From: Spirochaeta sp. UBA5339
GTDB lineage: Bacteria; Spirochaetota; Spirochaetia; DSM-2461
Assembly: GCA_002408085.1 (NCBI GenBank)
Contig: DHQL01000021.1
Coordinates: 99,844 to 163,843, forward strand
Length of the DNA stretch: 64,000 nucleotides
Direction: 5' to 3'
The translations under genes and the position numbers were made by a program. Below, piece after piece: positions 8,743-17,175 of the stretch (the stretch's first letter is position 1; every line of letters begins with the position of its first letter). The notes under the pieces were generated by a model. It was not told the DNA's origin. It saw nothing but the letters and a program-made list of their open reading frames with translations, and searched no databases.

Positions 8743-9729
8743 TCAGCTACCCTGAATCTTAACTGCAATCCTTCCCTTGAGCTTTCCGTCAAGAAGATCA
8801 TGAGAGGCAGATACAGCATCAGCCATGGTGATCTCTGTGGTAATTGCGTCAAGATCCATATCCCGGATCTCCCGGGCCAGGCGTGACCAGGCCTTTTCTC
8901 TTTTTTCCACCGGACACATGACACTGTCAATTCCCGCCAGGGTCACTCCACGTAATATGAAGGGTGTTACAGTTGCCGGAAAATCCATGGTCTGAGCCAG
9001 GCCGCAGGCTGTTACTGTTGCACCATATTTTGCAGACGCACAGGCGTTGGCCAGTATATGGCCTCCGGCTACATCAACCACCCCTGCCCAGCGTTCTCTG
9101 CCCAGGGGTCTGCCGGATTCACTGTACTCTTTTCTGTCGATAATCTCTGAGGCACCCAGCTTTTTCAGGTAGGTTTCGGCGTCGCTCTTTCCACTCATGG
9201 CAGCCACCTTGTAGCCGGCCTTTGCCAGAAGGTATACCGCAAAACTGCCTACACCGCCGGTAGCGCCAGTGACCAGAATCTCCCCGTCATCTGCTTTTAC
9301 ACCCCTCTCCTCAAGGGCCTGTATGCAGAGCATAGCTGTATATCCGGCGGTACCCACGGCCATGGCCTGTTTAGGGGTGAGACCTTCGGGCAGGTGGATC
9401 AGCCAGTCTCCTGAAACCCTTGCTCTCTCTGACAGGCCTCCCCAGTGTCTCTCTCCCACACCCCAGCCGTTCAGAAGAACCTTGTCTCCATTTTTGAACC
9501 TGGGATTATCTGATTCCAGGACCTCTCCTGCAAAATCAATTCCAGGAACCATGGGAAAGGATCTGACGATCTTTCCTCTTCCGGTCAGGGCAAGGGCATC
9601 CTTGTAGTTGAGAGTAGAATACTGAACCTTGACGGTTACATCACCTTCAGGCAGCTGTGATTCATCTATCTCTTTCAGATCGGCACCGTACTGGCCATCT
9701 TTGGTATCTATAATTATTGCTTTGAACAT
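8743..9729 (-). CDS. NADPH-dependent acrylyl-CoA reductase/quinone oxidoreductase (YhdH/AcuI family)
   Basis: This 328-residue medium-chain dehydrogenase/reductase of the YhdH/YhfP/AcuI family reduces the C=C bond of acrylyl-CoA or related electrophilic enones with NADPH. Diagnostic parts are the N-terminal YSTLNYKDALALTGRGKI, PGIDFAGEV, and the nucleotide-binding GATGGVGSFAVYLL near 160. No zinc ligands are seen. AGGAGG lies 5 nt before ATG 9729. A TAGAC-N5-GTCTA site at 9778-9792, identical in its arms to one beside the tetR gene, implies control by the upstream TetR protein. Confidence 0.93.
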   Translation of the reverse strand: MFKAIIIDTKDGQYGADLKEIDESQLPEGDVTVKVQYSTLNYKDALALTGRGKIVRSFPMVPGIDFAGEVLESDNPRFKNGDKVLLNGWGVGERHWGGLSERARVSGDWLIHLPEGLTPKQAMAVGTAGYTAMLCIQALEERGVKADDGEILVTGATGGVGSFAVYLLAKAGYKVAAMSGKSDAETYLKKLGASEIIDRKEYSESGRPLGRERWAGVVDVAGGHILANACASAKYGATVTACGLAQTMDFPATVTPFILRGVTLAGIDSVMCPVEKREKAWSRLAREIRDMDLDAITTEITMADAVSASHDLLDGKLKGRIAVKIQGS

Positions 9730-9777
9730 ACTGTCCTCCTGAATAAAATCTAATATATTTTTATATGGAATTTAAAA

Positions 9778-9792
9778 TAGACCAACCGTCTA
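9778..9792. promoter_or_regulatory. TetR-type operator before the AcuI-like gene
   Basis: TAGACCAACCGTCTA consists of inverted arms TAGAC/GTCTA around five bases. It differs from the site at 10573-10587 only in the central base (A for G). Confidence 0.75.
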
Positions 9793-9846
9793 TAAAAATC
9801 AATGGTGAATACAGAGGAACAGGTAATATTCTAAATCAACTATGAT

Positions 9847-10488
9847 TTATTTATTTGAGATACAGCGGGTGAAAAAATGGAAATAGTCGAACAGGGGAGC
9901 CTCAGACTGATCCACCTTGGTTCTCATGACAGCTCCTTCCCAACCGGTCCAGAATATTTCAGCCAGCTTTGTACAATCTGCATCAGCGCAAATCATTCCT
10001 TCCCTGCGGGCTTCTTCCAGGCACCCGGCCACCAGACTCTGCCAAAGTTCAAATCCCTTCTGAAGTCTCACTCTGAAGCTTTCGGGAATGGAACTCATCT
10101 CCTGTCCCAGGTTGCCGATCAGGCATCCTCTCTTGAAATTATGACGTTTTACACCACTGGCCGCGGTATTTACGAAGGATTCCAGACGCTCCAGAGGGGG
10201 GAGAGAACTGTCATCCAGATGCTTCTTCAGCATATTTGCAAAATAATCGATGTATCTGTCTACAAGTTCCTTTCCGAACTCTTCCTTGCTGGCAAAGTAG
10301 TGATAATAGGAACCCTTGGGGATCTTCTCCTTTTTCAGAACATCATCAATGCTTGAAGATACAAATCCTTTCTCTGTAAGGGATTCCAGTCCAGCCCTGA
10401 TAAGGGCCTCTCTAGTCTCATTGTAGTCCTTTTTATCCTTGGGAGGCCGCCCTCGTCTTCTTTTCGGCGTTGTCTTTTCTGTATCCAT
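9847..10488 (-). CDS. TetR/AcrR-family repressor (NemR-like)
   Basis: This is a 213-residue TetR regulator. After a basic N-terminus (PKRRRGRPPKDKK) comes a helix-turn-helix at about 25-65 (GFVSSSIDDVLKKEKIPKGS, YYHYFASKEEF). The ligand domain contains the GCLIGNLGQEMS motif seen in NemR-type members and several cysteines, compatible with electrophile or redox sensing. The start at ATG 10488 is favoured by AAGGA just upstream over a longer in-frame extension. It sits between two target genes, each with a TAGAC-N5-GTCTA operator, and the intergenic site would also autoregulate it. Confidence 0.9.
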   Translation of the reverse strand: MDTEKTTPKRRRGRPPKDKKDYNETREALIRAGLESLTEKGFVSSSIDDVLKKEKIPKGSYYHYFASKEEFGKELVDRYIDYFANMLKKHLDDSSLPPLERLESFVNTAASGVKRHNFKRGCLIGNLGQEMSSIPESFRVRLQKGFELWQSLVAGCLEEARREGMICADADCTKLAEIFWTGWEGAVMRTKVDQSEAPLFDYFHFFTRCISNK

Positions 10489-10572
10489 ATTTTCCTTATC
10501 GATATTTTTTTCTCTAAATTCTGTTGACAGATATTCTTCTGACAATATAAGGTACATTTACAATTTATTAAA

Positions 10573-10587
10573 TAGACCGACCGTCTA
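10573..10587. promoter_or_regulatory. TetR-type operator in the tetR / flavo-reductase intergenic region
   Basis: TAGACCGACCGTCTA lies between the divergent tetR gene and the flavoprotein gene. It nearly matches the site at 9778-9792, and its TAGAC half-sites resemble known TetR-family (NemR-type) operators. Confidence 0.75.
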
Positions 10588-10668
10588 ATAAAATAATTAC
10601 TCATCATGATGCAAAAGGACGAAAGGGTATTTAAATCAAGTATTTGCATGAATAAGGAGTATCAAGCA

Positions 10669-12261
10669 ATGAAGAAAATCGGAAAAAAACTGCTGCTCAC
10701 CATGGCAGGGGCGTTACTGTTTGCCGGCTGTTCACCCCGAACACAGGAGAGCGCAGTATCAGCTGCAGAAGAGGCAGATACCGGATCCCAGGCTTCCCTG
10801 GTGGTTGATGAGTCCGGGCTCCATGAGCTCCCTGTAATCGCACCCAGGGCAGAGAAGGAAACAGAGCAGAGCTATGATGTTGTTGTTGTCGGTGCCGGCG
10901 GAGCAGGATTCTCTGCGGCCATCGCAGCCGCCGCAGGCGGCGCTAGTGTAGTCATTCTGGAACAGGAAAGTCTTGTGGGCGGTAATACCGCATTGTCCGG
11001 CGCAGGGTTCGATATTCCCGAAAACTGGGTACAGAAGGCTCAGGGGATTGAGGACAGTAAAGAACTCTACAAGGAAGATACCCTCAAAGGGGGAGACTAC
11101 AAGGGCATCGTTCCCCTTGTTGATGTGCTTGTTAACCGGGCCCTTCCTACAGCTGAATGGCTCAGAGACTTTGTAGAAGTTGAGATTATGGATGACTTTC
11201 AGAAGCATTTCGGCGGTCACACCGTTGCCAGAGCTCTTGTTGTAAAGGGTGGTGTTGGATCACAGATGATCTACACAATGTATGAAAAGGCCCATGAACT
11301 TGGTGTTAATGTTCTTGTGAATACAGAAGTTACCTCACTGACCACCGACGCGCAGGGCCGGGTCACAGGAGTCAAGGCCGAAAACCGCTCCGGTCAGAGT
11401 CTGACCTTCAACGCAGCCAAGGGAGTTATCCTGGCTTCTGGCGGTTTCGCAGGAAATCCTGAAATGAGACTGCAGTATAGAGAGGACCTTGGAGAGGGTG
11501 TAAAGACAACCAACGCTCCCGGTCACCTTGGAACCGGTATCCTGATGGCTGAAGAGGTTGGAGCCGGAACAACTCATATGGAGTATATCCAGACCTATCC
11601 CTTCTGCTTCCCTACAACCGGTAAAATTGCCTTTGTTGCGGACACAAGAATGTACGGTGCCCCCATGGTAAACATTGAAGGAAAGCGCTTTGTCAATGAG
11701 AACGATAGAAGAGATGTTGTTTCCACAATGATCCTGTCCCAGAGCGACAGCTACGGATACATGGTCTGGGATAAGAGCATCCTCGATGATGCCAGAACCC
11801 TGGAAATCTACGGAAAAGAGTATCAGATGCTGGTGGACGACAAGGTTCTGATTGAAGCGGATACCCTTGAAGAAGCAGCAGACTTCTTTGGAATCGACAA
11901 GGAAGGACTGATGCAGACCATCGCGGACTACAACAGCTATGCCGCTGACTATATCAATAACGGTACCGATACAACCGTTGCGGACAAGGACTTCCACAGA
12001 AATGCCGAAATGGCAGAGATTAAAACCGGTCCCTTCTACATTCAGAAGGTTGTTCCCGCGGTTCACCATACCATGGGCGGTCTGGCCATCGATGTAGATA
12101 CCCGTGTTATTACTCCCTCAGGAGATACTATCCCCGGGCTCTATGCTGCCGGTGAAATTGTAGGGGGAATCCATGGTTCCAACCGTCTCGGGGGGAATGC
12201 CCTTACGGATATCACCGTATTCGGAAAGCTGGCCGGAGAGACTGTGCTGAAGGATTATTAA
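10669..12261 (+). CDS. Lipoprotein FAD-dependent reductase (fumarate/urocanate/acrylate reductase-like)
   Basis: This 530-residue protein has a lipoprotein signal (MKKIGKKLLLTMAGALLFAGC; lipobox FAGC). It is followed by the catalytic FAD_binding_2 domain of flavocytochrome c-type reductases: VVVVGAGGAGFSAAIAAAAGG, LVGGNTALSGAGFDIP, HHTMGGLAIDVDTRV and GIHGSNRLGGNALTD. It carries no haem domain and no FMN-attachment domain, so electrons must come from another protein. The family reduces C=C bonds of fumarate, urocanate or acrylate at the outer face of the membrane. AAGGAG precedes ATG 10669. The shared TetR operator links it to the AcuI-like enzyme. Confidence 0.9.
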   Translation: MKKIGKKLLLTMAGALLFAGCSPRTQESAVSAAEEADTGSQASLVVDESGLHELPVIAPRAEKETEQSYDVVVVGAGGAGFSAAIAAAAGGASVVILEQESLVGGNTALSGAGFDIPENWVQKAQGIEDSKELYKEDTLKGGDYKGIVPLVDVLVNRALPTAEWLRDFVEVEIMDDFQKHFGGHTVARALVVKGGVGSQMIYTMYEKAHELGVNVLVNTEVTSLTTDAQGRVTGVKAENRSGQSLTFNAAKGVILASGGFAGNPEMRLQYREDLGEGVKTTNAPGHLGTGILMAEEVGAGTTHMEYIQTYPFCFPTTGKIAFVADTRMYGAPMVNIEGKRFVNENDRRDVVSTMILSQSDSYGYMVWDKSILDDARTLEIYGKEYQMLVDDKVLIEADTLEEAADFFGIDKEGLMQTIADYNSYAADYINNGTDTTVADKDFHRNAEMAEIKTGPFYIQKVVPAVHHTMGGLAIDVDTRVITPSGDTIPGLYAAGEIVGGIHGSNRLGGNALTDITVFGKLAGETVLKDY

Positions 12262-12308
12262 ACCGACTTATCAAATTGTGTAATTTCTGTACAGGAAATT
12301 GAAAAATT

Positions 12309-12338
12309 GCTTCCCGGTTCATACCGGGAAGCTGTTTT
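12309..12338 (+). terminator. Terminator after the flavo-reductase gene
   Basis: GCTTCCCGG (12309-12317) pairs perfectly with CCGGGAAGC (12324-12332) across a 6-nt loop. It is followed by TGTTTT. Confidence 0.65.
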
Positions 12339-12789
12339 CAGCTTTGGTGTTGACTATTAAGATTCATTAATTGAACTTTCATACCTAAAAACTTCATTGA
12401 AGCAGCAAGGATGGAGGGGCAGAATAAGATGAGATTTTTTTGATATTGTTATGCCTATGAGTAAAGGTGCAATGAAGACTTTTCTGGTAATTAAATATAC
12501 CCAGAACTGGAACAGTTATTTGGGGCACCTCTTCTTGTTAGCACTTAAGAGAAAAGACAGATTCATTTTTGGCCTTGCAAAATTTACTTCAGACTTTTCT
12601 CAGCAATGGAATGAACTGACTGCAGCAGTTGTTAATAGTCAGTTTCCGACACTTTTGTTTTTTATCGTTTTCGAAGATAAATGAATTCAGGTACTGATGC
12701 GTTCAGGATTGGTATTAACTAATTAATGTATCTGCGAAAATAATATCACTGATTGTGAATATATTTATTAGAAAATTTTTGAGTGAACT
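12339..12789. other. AT-rich intergenic stretch without a convincing gene
   Basis: This ~450-bp stretch is more AT-rich than its surroundings. A 77-codon open frame at 12451-12684 lacks a Shine-Dalgarno sequence and any recognisable motif and is probably not coding. No repeat or RNA gene was recognised. Confidence 0.5.
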
Positions 12790-12818
12790 AAAGAGGGACA
12801 TTTTTTCTGTCCCTCTTT
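12790..12818. terminator. Bidirectional terminator between converging genes
   Basis: An 11-bp perfect stem (12790-12800 with 12808-12818) closes a loop of TTTTTTC. It lies 6 nt beyond the stop of the minus-strand HAD gene. Confidence 0.7.
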
Positions 12819-12824
12819 ACATTG

Positions 12825-13526
12825 TTAATATGTATTAAAAAGAATAATATCCCCGTCAGGCTCCGCCGGATTCGGCGCGGTCACCGTATCGATCAGTGCC
12901 ACAGGGGCATCGGGAAAGGCCCTCTTCATGGCGTTGGCGTTGGCCGGCTCGTTCTCCACCGCCAGAATCAGGGTACCCATCTTTCTTATACGATCAAAGG
13001 CATCCTGCTTGAAGGCCAGATCCTCATGGTCCTGGCTGGGTTTCAGGATAAACTCAGTTCCATCCTCTGCGGGCAGGCCGTAGTCGAGAAAGGAGTCTAC
13101 CGTACCCTTTTTCATATTGATCTCGTCCCGGCCGGTCAGGTAGACGATGCGGATATTGTTGGAAAGAAACCAGTGGAGAACCTCTTTCACACCCCTGTAG
13201 GGAGTGTCGAAGCCGAGCCAGGGGTCAAAGAAAAAGCGGTCATACCAGAACTGGTGGAGTTCCTTTTTCTGTTCCTCTGTGAGGCTGCGTCTGGCGTGTA
13301 CCGAATCGGCAAAGTTCCAGCTGATCTCCTCATCCTGAAAGAGCTCACAGATCCCCTCAAGATGGGAGAAGGCCTCTTCCGCCTCCTGAAGGATCTGAAA
13401 GTTACGGGGGGCTGTATCCATAATGGTGCTGTCTATATCAAAGAGGACAAGGGCGTCGGCTCCTGCTGCGGGCAGGATGTTTTTCTCCAGCCAGGCCGTG
13501 TCCATTGCATCAATTTCAGGGTTCAA
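12825..13526 (-). CDS. HAD-superfamily phosphatase
   Basis: This 233-residue haloacid-dehalogenase-type hydrolase has motif I LFDIDSTIMDT (nucleophile D in DID), motif II YLTGRDE and a late acidic motif AVENEPANANAM instead of the usual GDxxxD. TTG 13526 is preferred as start because AAAGGAG lies 9 nt upstream, whereas the later ATG (13505) has no such site. It overlaps the preceding unknown gene by 11 nt. Its place at the end of a sugar ABC operon suggests dephosphorylation of an imported sugar derivative, but the substrate is unknown. Confidence 0.85.
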   Translation of the reverse strand: MNPEIDAMDTAWLEKNILPAAGADALVLFDIDSTIMDTAPRNFQILQEAEEAFSHLEGICELFQDEEISWNFADSVHARRSLTEEQKKELHQFWYDRFFFDPWLGFDTPYRGVKEVLHWFLSNNIRIVYLTGRDEINMKKGTVDSFLDYGLPAEDGTEFILKPSQDHEDLAFKQDAFDRIRKMGTLILAVENEPANANAMKRAFPDAPVALIDTVTAPNPAEPDGDIILFNTY

Positions 13527-14001
13527 AACTGTATTCTCCTTTCTCTGTAATTATGGCGTGATGTTTCCAGAATTCCACCGCTTCGGGAATTTCGGACAGT
13601 TTCAGGTCGGGATCGTGGATCTCCCTGGGTGCCTTGCGGCCAGGGTAGATGGTGTGGATCTCGAAGCCTTCAGCAGTCCAGGTCCCCCAGAGACAGAGGC
13701 AGTTGGTCTTTGTCTTCTCTCCCAGGGCAAGGTGGGAGGGAATGGTTCTTCCCCTGCGGTAGGCCCAGAATACGGTATCTTCGTCCAGAGTCTCCCGCTT
13801 GAAGAGGACCTTCAGGCCCGAAAGGCCGGTGCTGCGGCTCAGCTCGAAGTCCTCGTGGAACCAGGTTCCCTCTTTCCGCTCTGATGGAGCAGGCAGTAGA
13901 GCTTCCACCTCTTCAAGGATCTCATCCAGGGGGCGGGAAAAGTCTTTTTTATGAGCCTCGAAGTGCTCAGGGTCCTTCCAGGACCATTTGAAGTCACTCA
14001 T
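13516..14001 (-). CDS. Conserved-looking protein of unknown function in the sugar ABC operon
   Basis: This is a 161-residue soluble protein that I do not recognise. It has an excellent ribosome site (AGGAGG before ATG 14001), lies 10 nt after the second permease and overlaps the HAD gene. It is rich in Trp, Glu and Lys (FKWSWKDPEHFEAHKKDF, EIPEAVEFWKHHAIITEKG) and has no signal peptide, membrane segment or obvious catalytic motif. Tight operon position implies a role in use of the imported compound. Confidence 0.85.
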   Translation of the reverse strand: MSDFKWSWKDPEHFEAHKKDFSRPLDEILEEVEALLPAPSERKEGTWFHEDFELSRSTGLSGLKVLFKRETLDEDTVFWAYRRGRTIPSHLALGEKTKTNCLCLWGTWTAEGFEIHTIYPGRKAPREIHDPDLKLSEIPEAVEFWKHHAIITEKGEYSFEP

Positions 14002-14011
14002 TTCAATCCTC

Positions 14012-14851
14012 CTACTTCAAACCTGAGTTCATATAGCCTTCCATAAAGCGTTTCTGGAACACAAGGAAGAGAATCAGCAGGGGCAGGGCTACGATCAGTG
14101 TGGCCGCGGACATCAGTCCCCACTGGGCGCCGATCTCTCCCAGCTGTGTAAACCGGGCCAGACCTGCTGTCAGAGGACGGGCATTGTCGCTCTGGGTCAC
14201 GATCATAGGCCAGAGCAGGCTGTTCCAGTGCCAGTTCACCGTTGAGATGGAGAAGGCTATCATCGACGGAACAGCCATGGGCAGATAGACATGCCAGAGA
14301 ACCTGGTACCACTTGCATCCGTCCACCATGGCTGCATCGCCGTAGTCCCGGGGTATTCCCAGAAAGGACTGGCGGAGCAGAAAGGTTCCGAAGGCGCTTC
14401 CCCAGAAAGGGATCGCCATGGCCGGGATGGTGTCGTAGAGGCCCATCACCCGGATGGTCTGAAAGTTGGGTACCAGCAGGGCCACCGTGGGGATCATCAT
14501 CTGGGTCAGAATCAGTGTAAAGAGGATCTTCTCTCCCTTGAAGCTGTAGAAGGCGAAGGCAAAGCCCGCCATTGAGCTTGTAACAAGCTGAACAGAGAGG
14601 ATCATAAGCACCAGAAAGACTGTGTTCCGGAAGTAGAGTCCGAAGGGCGCCAGGCTGAAGGCCCGGGCGTAGTTTGCCAGGCTGAGTCCGCTGCCGAACC
14701 AGACCTGTCCCCGGGTAAAGGGCTCGTTCAGTGGTCTGAGGCTGGCGATAAGGGCCCAGATCAGGGGCATGGACCAGAGGAGGGCGATCAGGATGCCGAT
14801 CCCCATGGTGAGTGTTGAAAATATCTTTCTCTTGAGTCCTGTTTCGATCAT
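14012..14851 (-). CDS. Carbohydrate ABC transporter permease (MalG/UgpE type)
   Basis: This is a 279-residue inner-membrane permease with six predicted transmembrane segments. The EAA-type loop is DYGDAAMVDGCKWYQVLW and the C-terminal end is LVFQKRFMEGYMNSGLK. ATG 14851 overlaps the stop of the preceding permease by 4 nt (ATGA) and follows AAGGGG. It pairs with the UgpA-type permease and the lipoprotein binding protein. No ATPase is encoded in this operon. Confidence 0.93.
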   Translation of the reverse strand: MIETGLKRKIFSTLTMGIGILIALLWSMPLIWALIASLRPLNEPFTRGQVWFGSGLSLANYARAFSLAPFGLYFRNTVFLVLMILSVQLVTSSMAGFAFAFYSFKGEKILFTLILTQMMIPTVALLVPNFQTIRVMGLYDTIPAMAIPFWGSAFGTFLLRQSFLGIPRDYGDAAMVDGCKWYQVLWHVYLPMAVPSMIAFSISTVNWHWNSLLWPMIVTQSDNARPLTAGLARFTQLGEIGAQWGLMSAATLIVALPLLILFLVFQKRFMEGYMNSGLK

Positions 14852-15729
14852 TTCTCACCCCTTTTCTCATTAAGCAGAAAGTTGCTGATCGTAAAGAGCA
14901 GCAGCACCATCACCAGAATCACCGTAATGGTAGAGGCCTGGCCGATATTCAGGTTTTCAAAGCGGACCTTCCACAGCTGGTAGAGGAGGAGGGTACTTGT
15001 TCCGCTGGGGCCTCCGGAGGTCATCACAATGACATGGTCGATGGCCCGGAAGGCGCCGATCACCGCTACGGTGGTGACAAAAAGGGTCGTCCGGCGCAGC
15101 AGGGGGAGGGTAAAGCGGAAAAAGACGGTCAGGGGACCGGCTCCCTCGAGCTTCAGGGCCTCATAGACGTCCTCGGGAAGGTTCTGAACTCCCGCAAGGT
15201 AGTAGATCATATAGAATCCGGCCTCTTTCCAGAAACCCACAAGAACCAGGGCCATGAGGGCAAGGTTCGGGTTGCTGATCCAGTTTTCCGCCCCCGAGTA
15301 GCCGAAGAGCCTCAGAAACTGGTTGAACAGTCCGTAGTCGGGGGTCAGGAAAAAGATCCAGATCGTTGCCGCCGACACCATGGGAAGAATGGTGGGGTGG
15401 AAGATGGCAATTCTCAGGCGGGCAAATCTCTTGTTCTTCAGCCAGAGGGCGAAGAAGAGGGCAGCCAGAATGGTCAGGGGAACCAGAGCGAGAACATAGA
15501 CAAAGGTGTTCTGCAGAATCATGCGGAAATCTGCAGAGGCAAAGATATCTCTGTAGTTGCCCAGTCCGTTGAAAACGGGTTCCCTGTAACGGGGAACGTT
15601 CAGACGGTGCTGATAAAAACTCCCGACAAAACTTGCAATGGTTGGGTAGATGGTAAAAATGCAGACAAAGACGAAGGTCGGCAGGATCAGCAGGTAGGGC
15701 AGTACCGTTGTCTTTTTATTGTTCTTCAA
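14848..15729 (-). CDS. Carbohydrate ABC transporter permease (MalF/UgpA type)
   Basis: This is a 293-residue permease with six transmembrane segments and the EAA loop VYEALKLEGAGPLTVFF. TTG 15729 is taken as start because AGGAG lies 8 nt upstream and no ATG is suitably placed. It follows the binding-protein gene by 90 nt, a GC-rich spacer with short inverted repeats that may act as an mRNA stabiliser or attenuator. Confidence 0.92.
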   Translation of the reverse strand: MKNNKKTTVLPYLLILPTFVFVCIFTIYPTIASFVGSFYQHRLNVPRYREPVFNGLGNYRDIFASADFRMILQNTFVYVLALVPLTILAALFFALWLKNKRFARLRIAIFHPTILPMVSAATIWIFFLTPDYGLFNQFLRLFGYSGAENWISNPNLALMALVLVGFWKEAGFYMIYYLAGVQNLPEDVYEALKLEGAGPLTVFFRFTLPLLRRTTLFVTTVAVIGAFRAIDHVIVMTSGGPSGTSTLLLYQLWKVRFENLNIGQASTITVILVMVLLLFTISNFLLNEKRGEK

Positions 15730-15819
15730 TCCGGTGTCTCCTATGCAGAAAAAGGCCGCCCCCGCCGGCCGCCTGTACGGCGGTTTTAACGGGGGTGCAC
15801 TGTTCTGGATTTTTTTGGA

Positions 15820-17124
15820 TTATCTGAAGTCCGCCAGAGCCCTGTCGGACTCTTCCTGTGCGGTCTTCATGGCTTCAGCGGCATCCATCTGTCCGTTGAA
15901 TGCTGCCTGAAGGTAATTGTGAAAAATGGTGCGAACCTCACCGAGGTTCTGGATGGCGAACTCCTTGCCGGCGGTGCCCAGAATGTTCTGGATCTCTTCC
16001 ACCTGGGGATGCTCTGTCCTATAGGCCTGAAGCTCTTCGTTTTCGCCGCAGCTTGTTCTGGTGGCGATGTAGCCTGTGGCGATGGAGAACTCGGCGGCAC
16101 GGGCGGCGTCGGTCATAAAGACGGCAAAATCAAAGGCTGCCTTCTCTTCCGCTTCGCTGAGTCCGGCAGTCATGTAGATATTTCCGCCTCCGGGTACTGA
16201 GAAGGATGTTCCTTCGGTCTCACCGGGTACTCCCATAACACCCACATTAAAGTCAGCCTGGGCCAGAATGGATGAGAGGCTTCCGGAGCTGTGTACGATC
16301 ATGGCTCTGTTGCCTGTTACAAAGTCGGGAACTGCGCTTCCCCAGGATGCCTGAACACCTGCGGGCATGGCTCCGTACTTTGCGGAGAGGTCGTTGTAGT
16401 ACTCGATGGCTCTGATAACAGCTTCGTCGTCAAAGTAGATCTCTGTATCTCCGGCGCCGACGATATTCTGTCCCGCACCCATTGCCAGGGGCTGGAATAC
16501 CCAGTAGGGCCAGTCAGAGGAGTAGTCGAGACCCCATCTGGTCACGCTGTTTCCCTCTCTCAGTGTCAGTGCACCGGCAGTCTCTCCCAGAGATTCCCAG
16601 TCGGTGGGAACTTCAAGGCCCGCTTCAGCAATCATATCGGCGTTGTAGTAGAGAACAACTGCGCTTCTCTGGAAGGGGAGGCTCCAGATCTCGTCCATGT
16701 AGTAGGAGTTTTCCATAAAGACAGGGAGGAAGTCTCCCAGGTAGTCGTCTCTTCCATCCATGGCATCCAGGTGTGCCGACATGGAAGTCAGGTACTGAGC
16801 GTTTGCCAGGTCAAAGAGATCGGTGGCCAGAAGAACAGACAGTGCGGGGGCATCTCCGCCGCCGTCGATTGTTGTCTGGATCATGGTCTTCACATCGTTG
16901 TATCCGCCGGCATAGACGGTTTCGATGGTTACTTCGGGGTGGATTGCCATATAGTCTTCGGCATACTGGTTCAGAATATCAGTTACAGGTGCATCAACGG
17001 CAACGGGGTAGGCAACCTTGATGGTTACGGGTCCGTCGCTGCTTTCTTTCTGACATCCTGTAAAGAGTGCAGCAGCAAGAGCCAGAATGCTCAGCATCCG
17101 CAGAGTCATAGTTGTTTTAGGCAT
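15820..17124 (-). CDS. Carbohydrate ABC transporter substrate-binding lipoprotein (UgpB/MalE type)
   Basis: This 434-residue family 1 solute-binding protein has a clear lipoprotein signal, MPKTTMTLRMLSILALAAALFTGC, with lipobox FTGC. GGAGG precedes ATG 17124, so the 4-codon longer alternative is rejected. Typical motifs include VLYYNADMIAEAGLEVPTDW near 170 and SVPGGGNIYMTAG near 315. It delivers an unknown sugar or glycerol-phosphate-like ligand to the two permeases downstream. The RpiR regulator upstream probably controls the operon. Confidence 0.93.
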   Translation of the reverse strand: MPKTTMTLRMLSILALAAALFTGCQKESSDGPVTIKVAYPVAVDAPVTDILNQYAEDYMAIHPEVTIETVYAGGYNDVKTMIQTTIDGGGDAPALSVLLATDLFDLANAQYLTSMSAHLDAMDGRDDYLGDFLPVFMENSYYMDEIWSLPFQRSAVVLYYNADMIAEAGLEVPTDWESLGETAGALTLREGNSVTRWGLDYSSDWPYWVFQPLAMGAGQNIVGAGDTEIYFDDEAVIRAIEYYNDLSAKYGAMPAGVQASWGSAVPDFVTGNRAMIVHSSGSLSSILAQADFNVGVMGVPGETEGTSFSVPGGGNIYMTAGLSEAEEKAAFDFAVFMTDAARAAEFSIATGYIATRTSCGENEELQAYRTEHPQVEEIQNILGTAGKEFAIQNLGEVRTIFHNYLQAAFNGQMDAAEAMKTAQEESDRALADFR

Positions 17125-17175
17125 TTTTTCCTCCAAGCCTTTATGTTCAGGGCCTATATCCCTGAAAAAATATAT

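Noticed and set aside
12451..12684. 77-codon open frame in the gap after the flavo-reductase
   Set aside because: No ribosome site, no motif and an AT-rich non-coding surrounding; reported only as intergenic.
13998..14870. 290-codon minus-strand frame overlapping the permease gene
   Set aside because: The neighbouring frame (14012-14851) encodes a complete ABC permease with an EAA loop; this one has only Pro/His/Arg-rich sequence.
17139..17167. Hairpin TTCAGGG...CCCTGAA between the RpiR gene and the binding-protein gene
   Set aside because: On the coding (minus) strand no T-run follows the stem, so it is not a convincing terminator.
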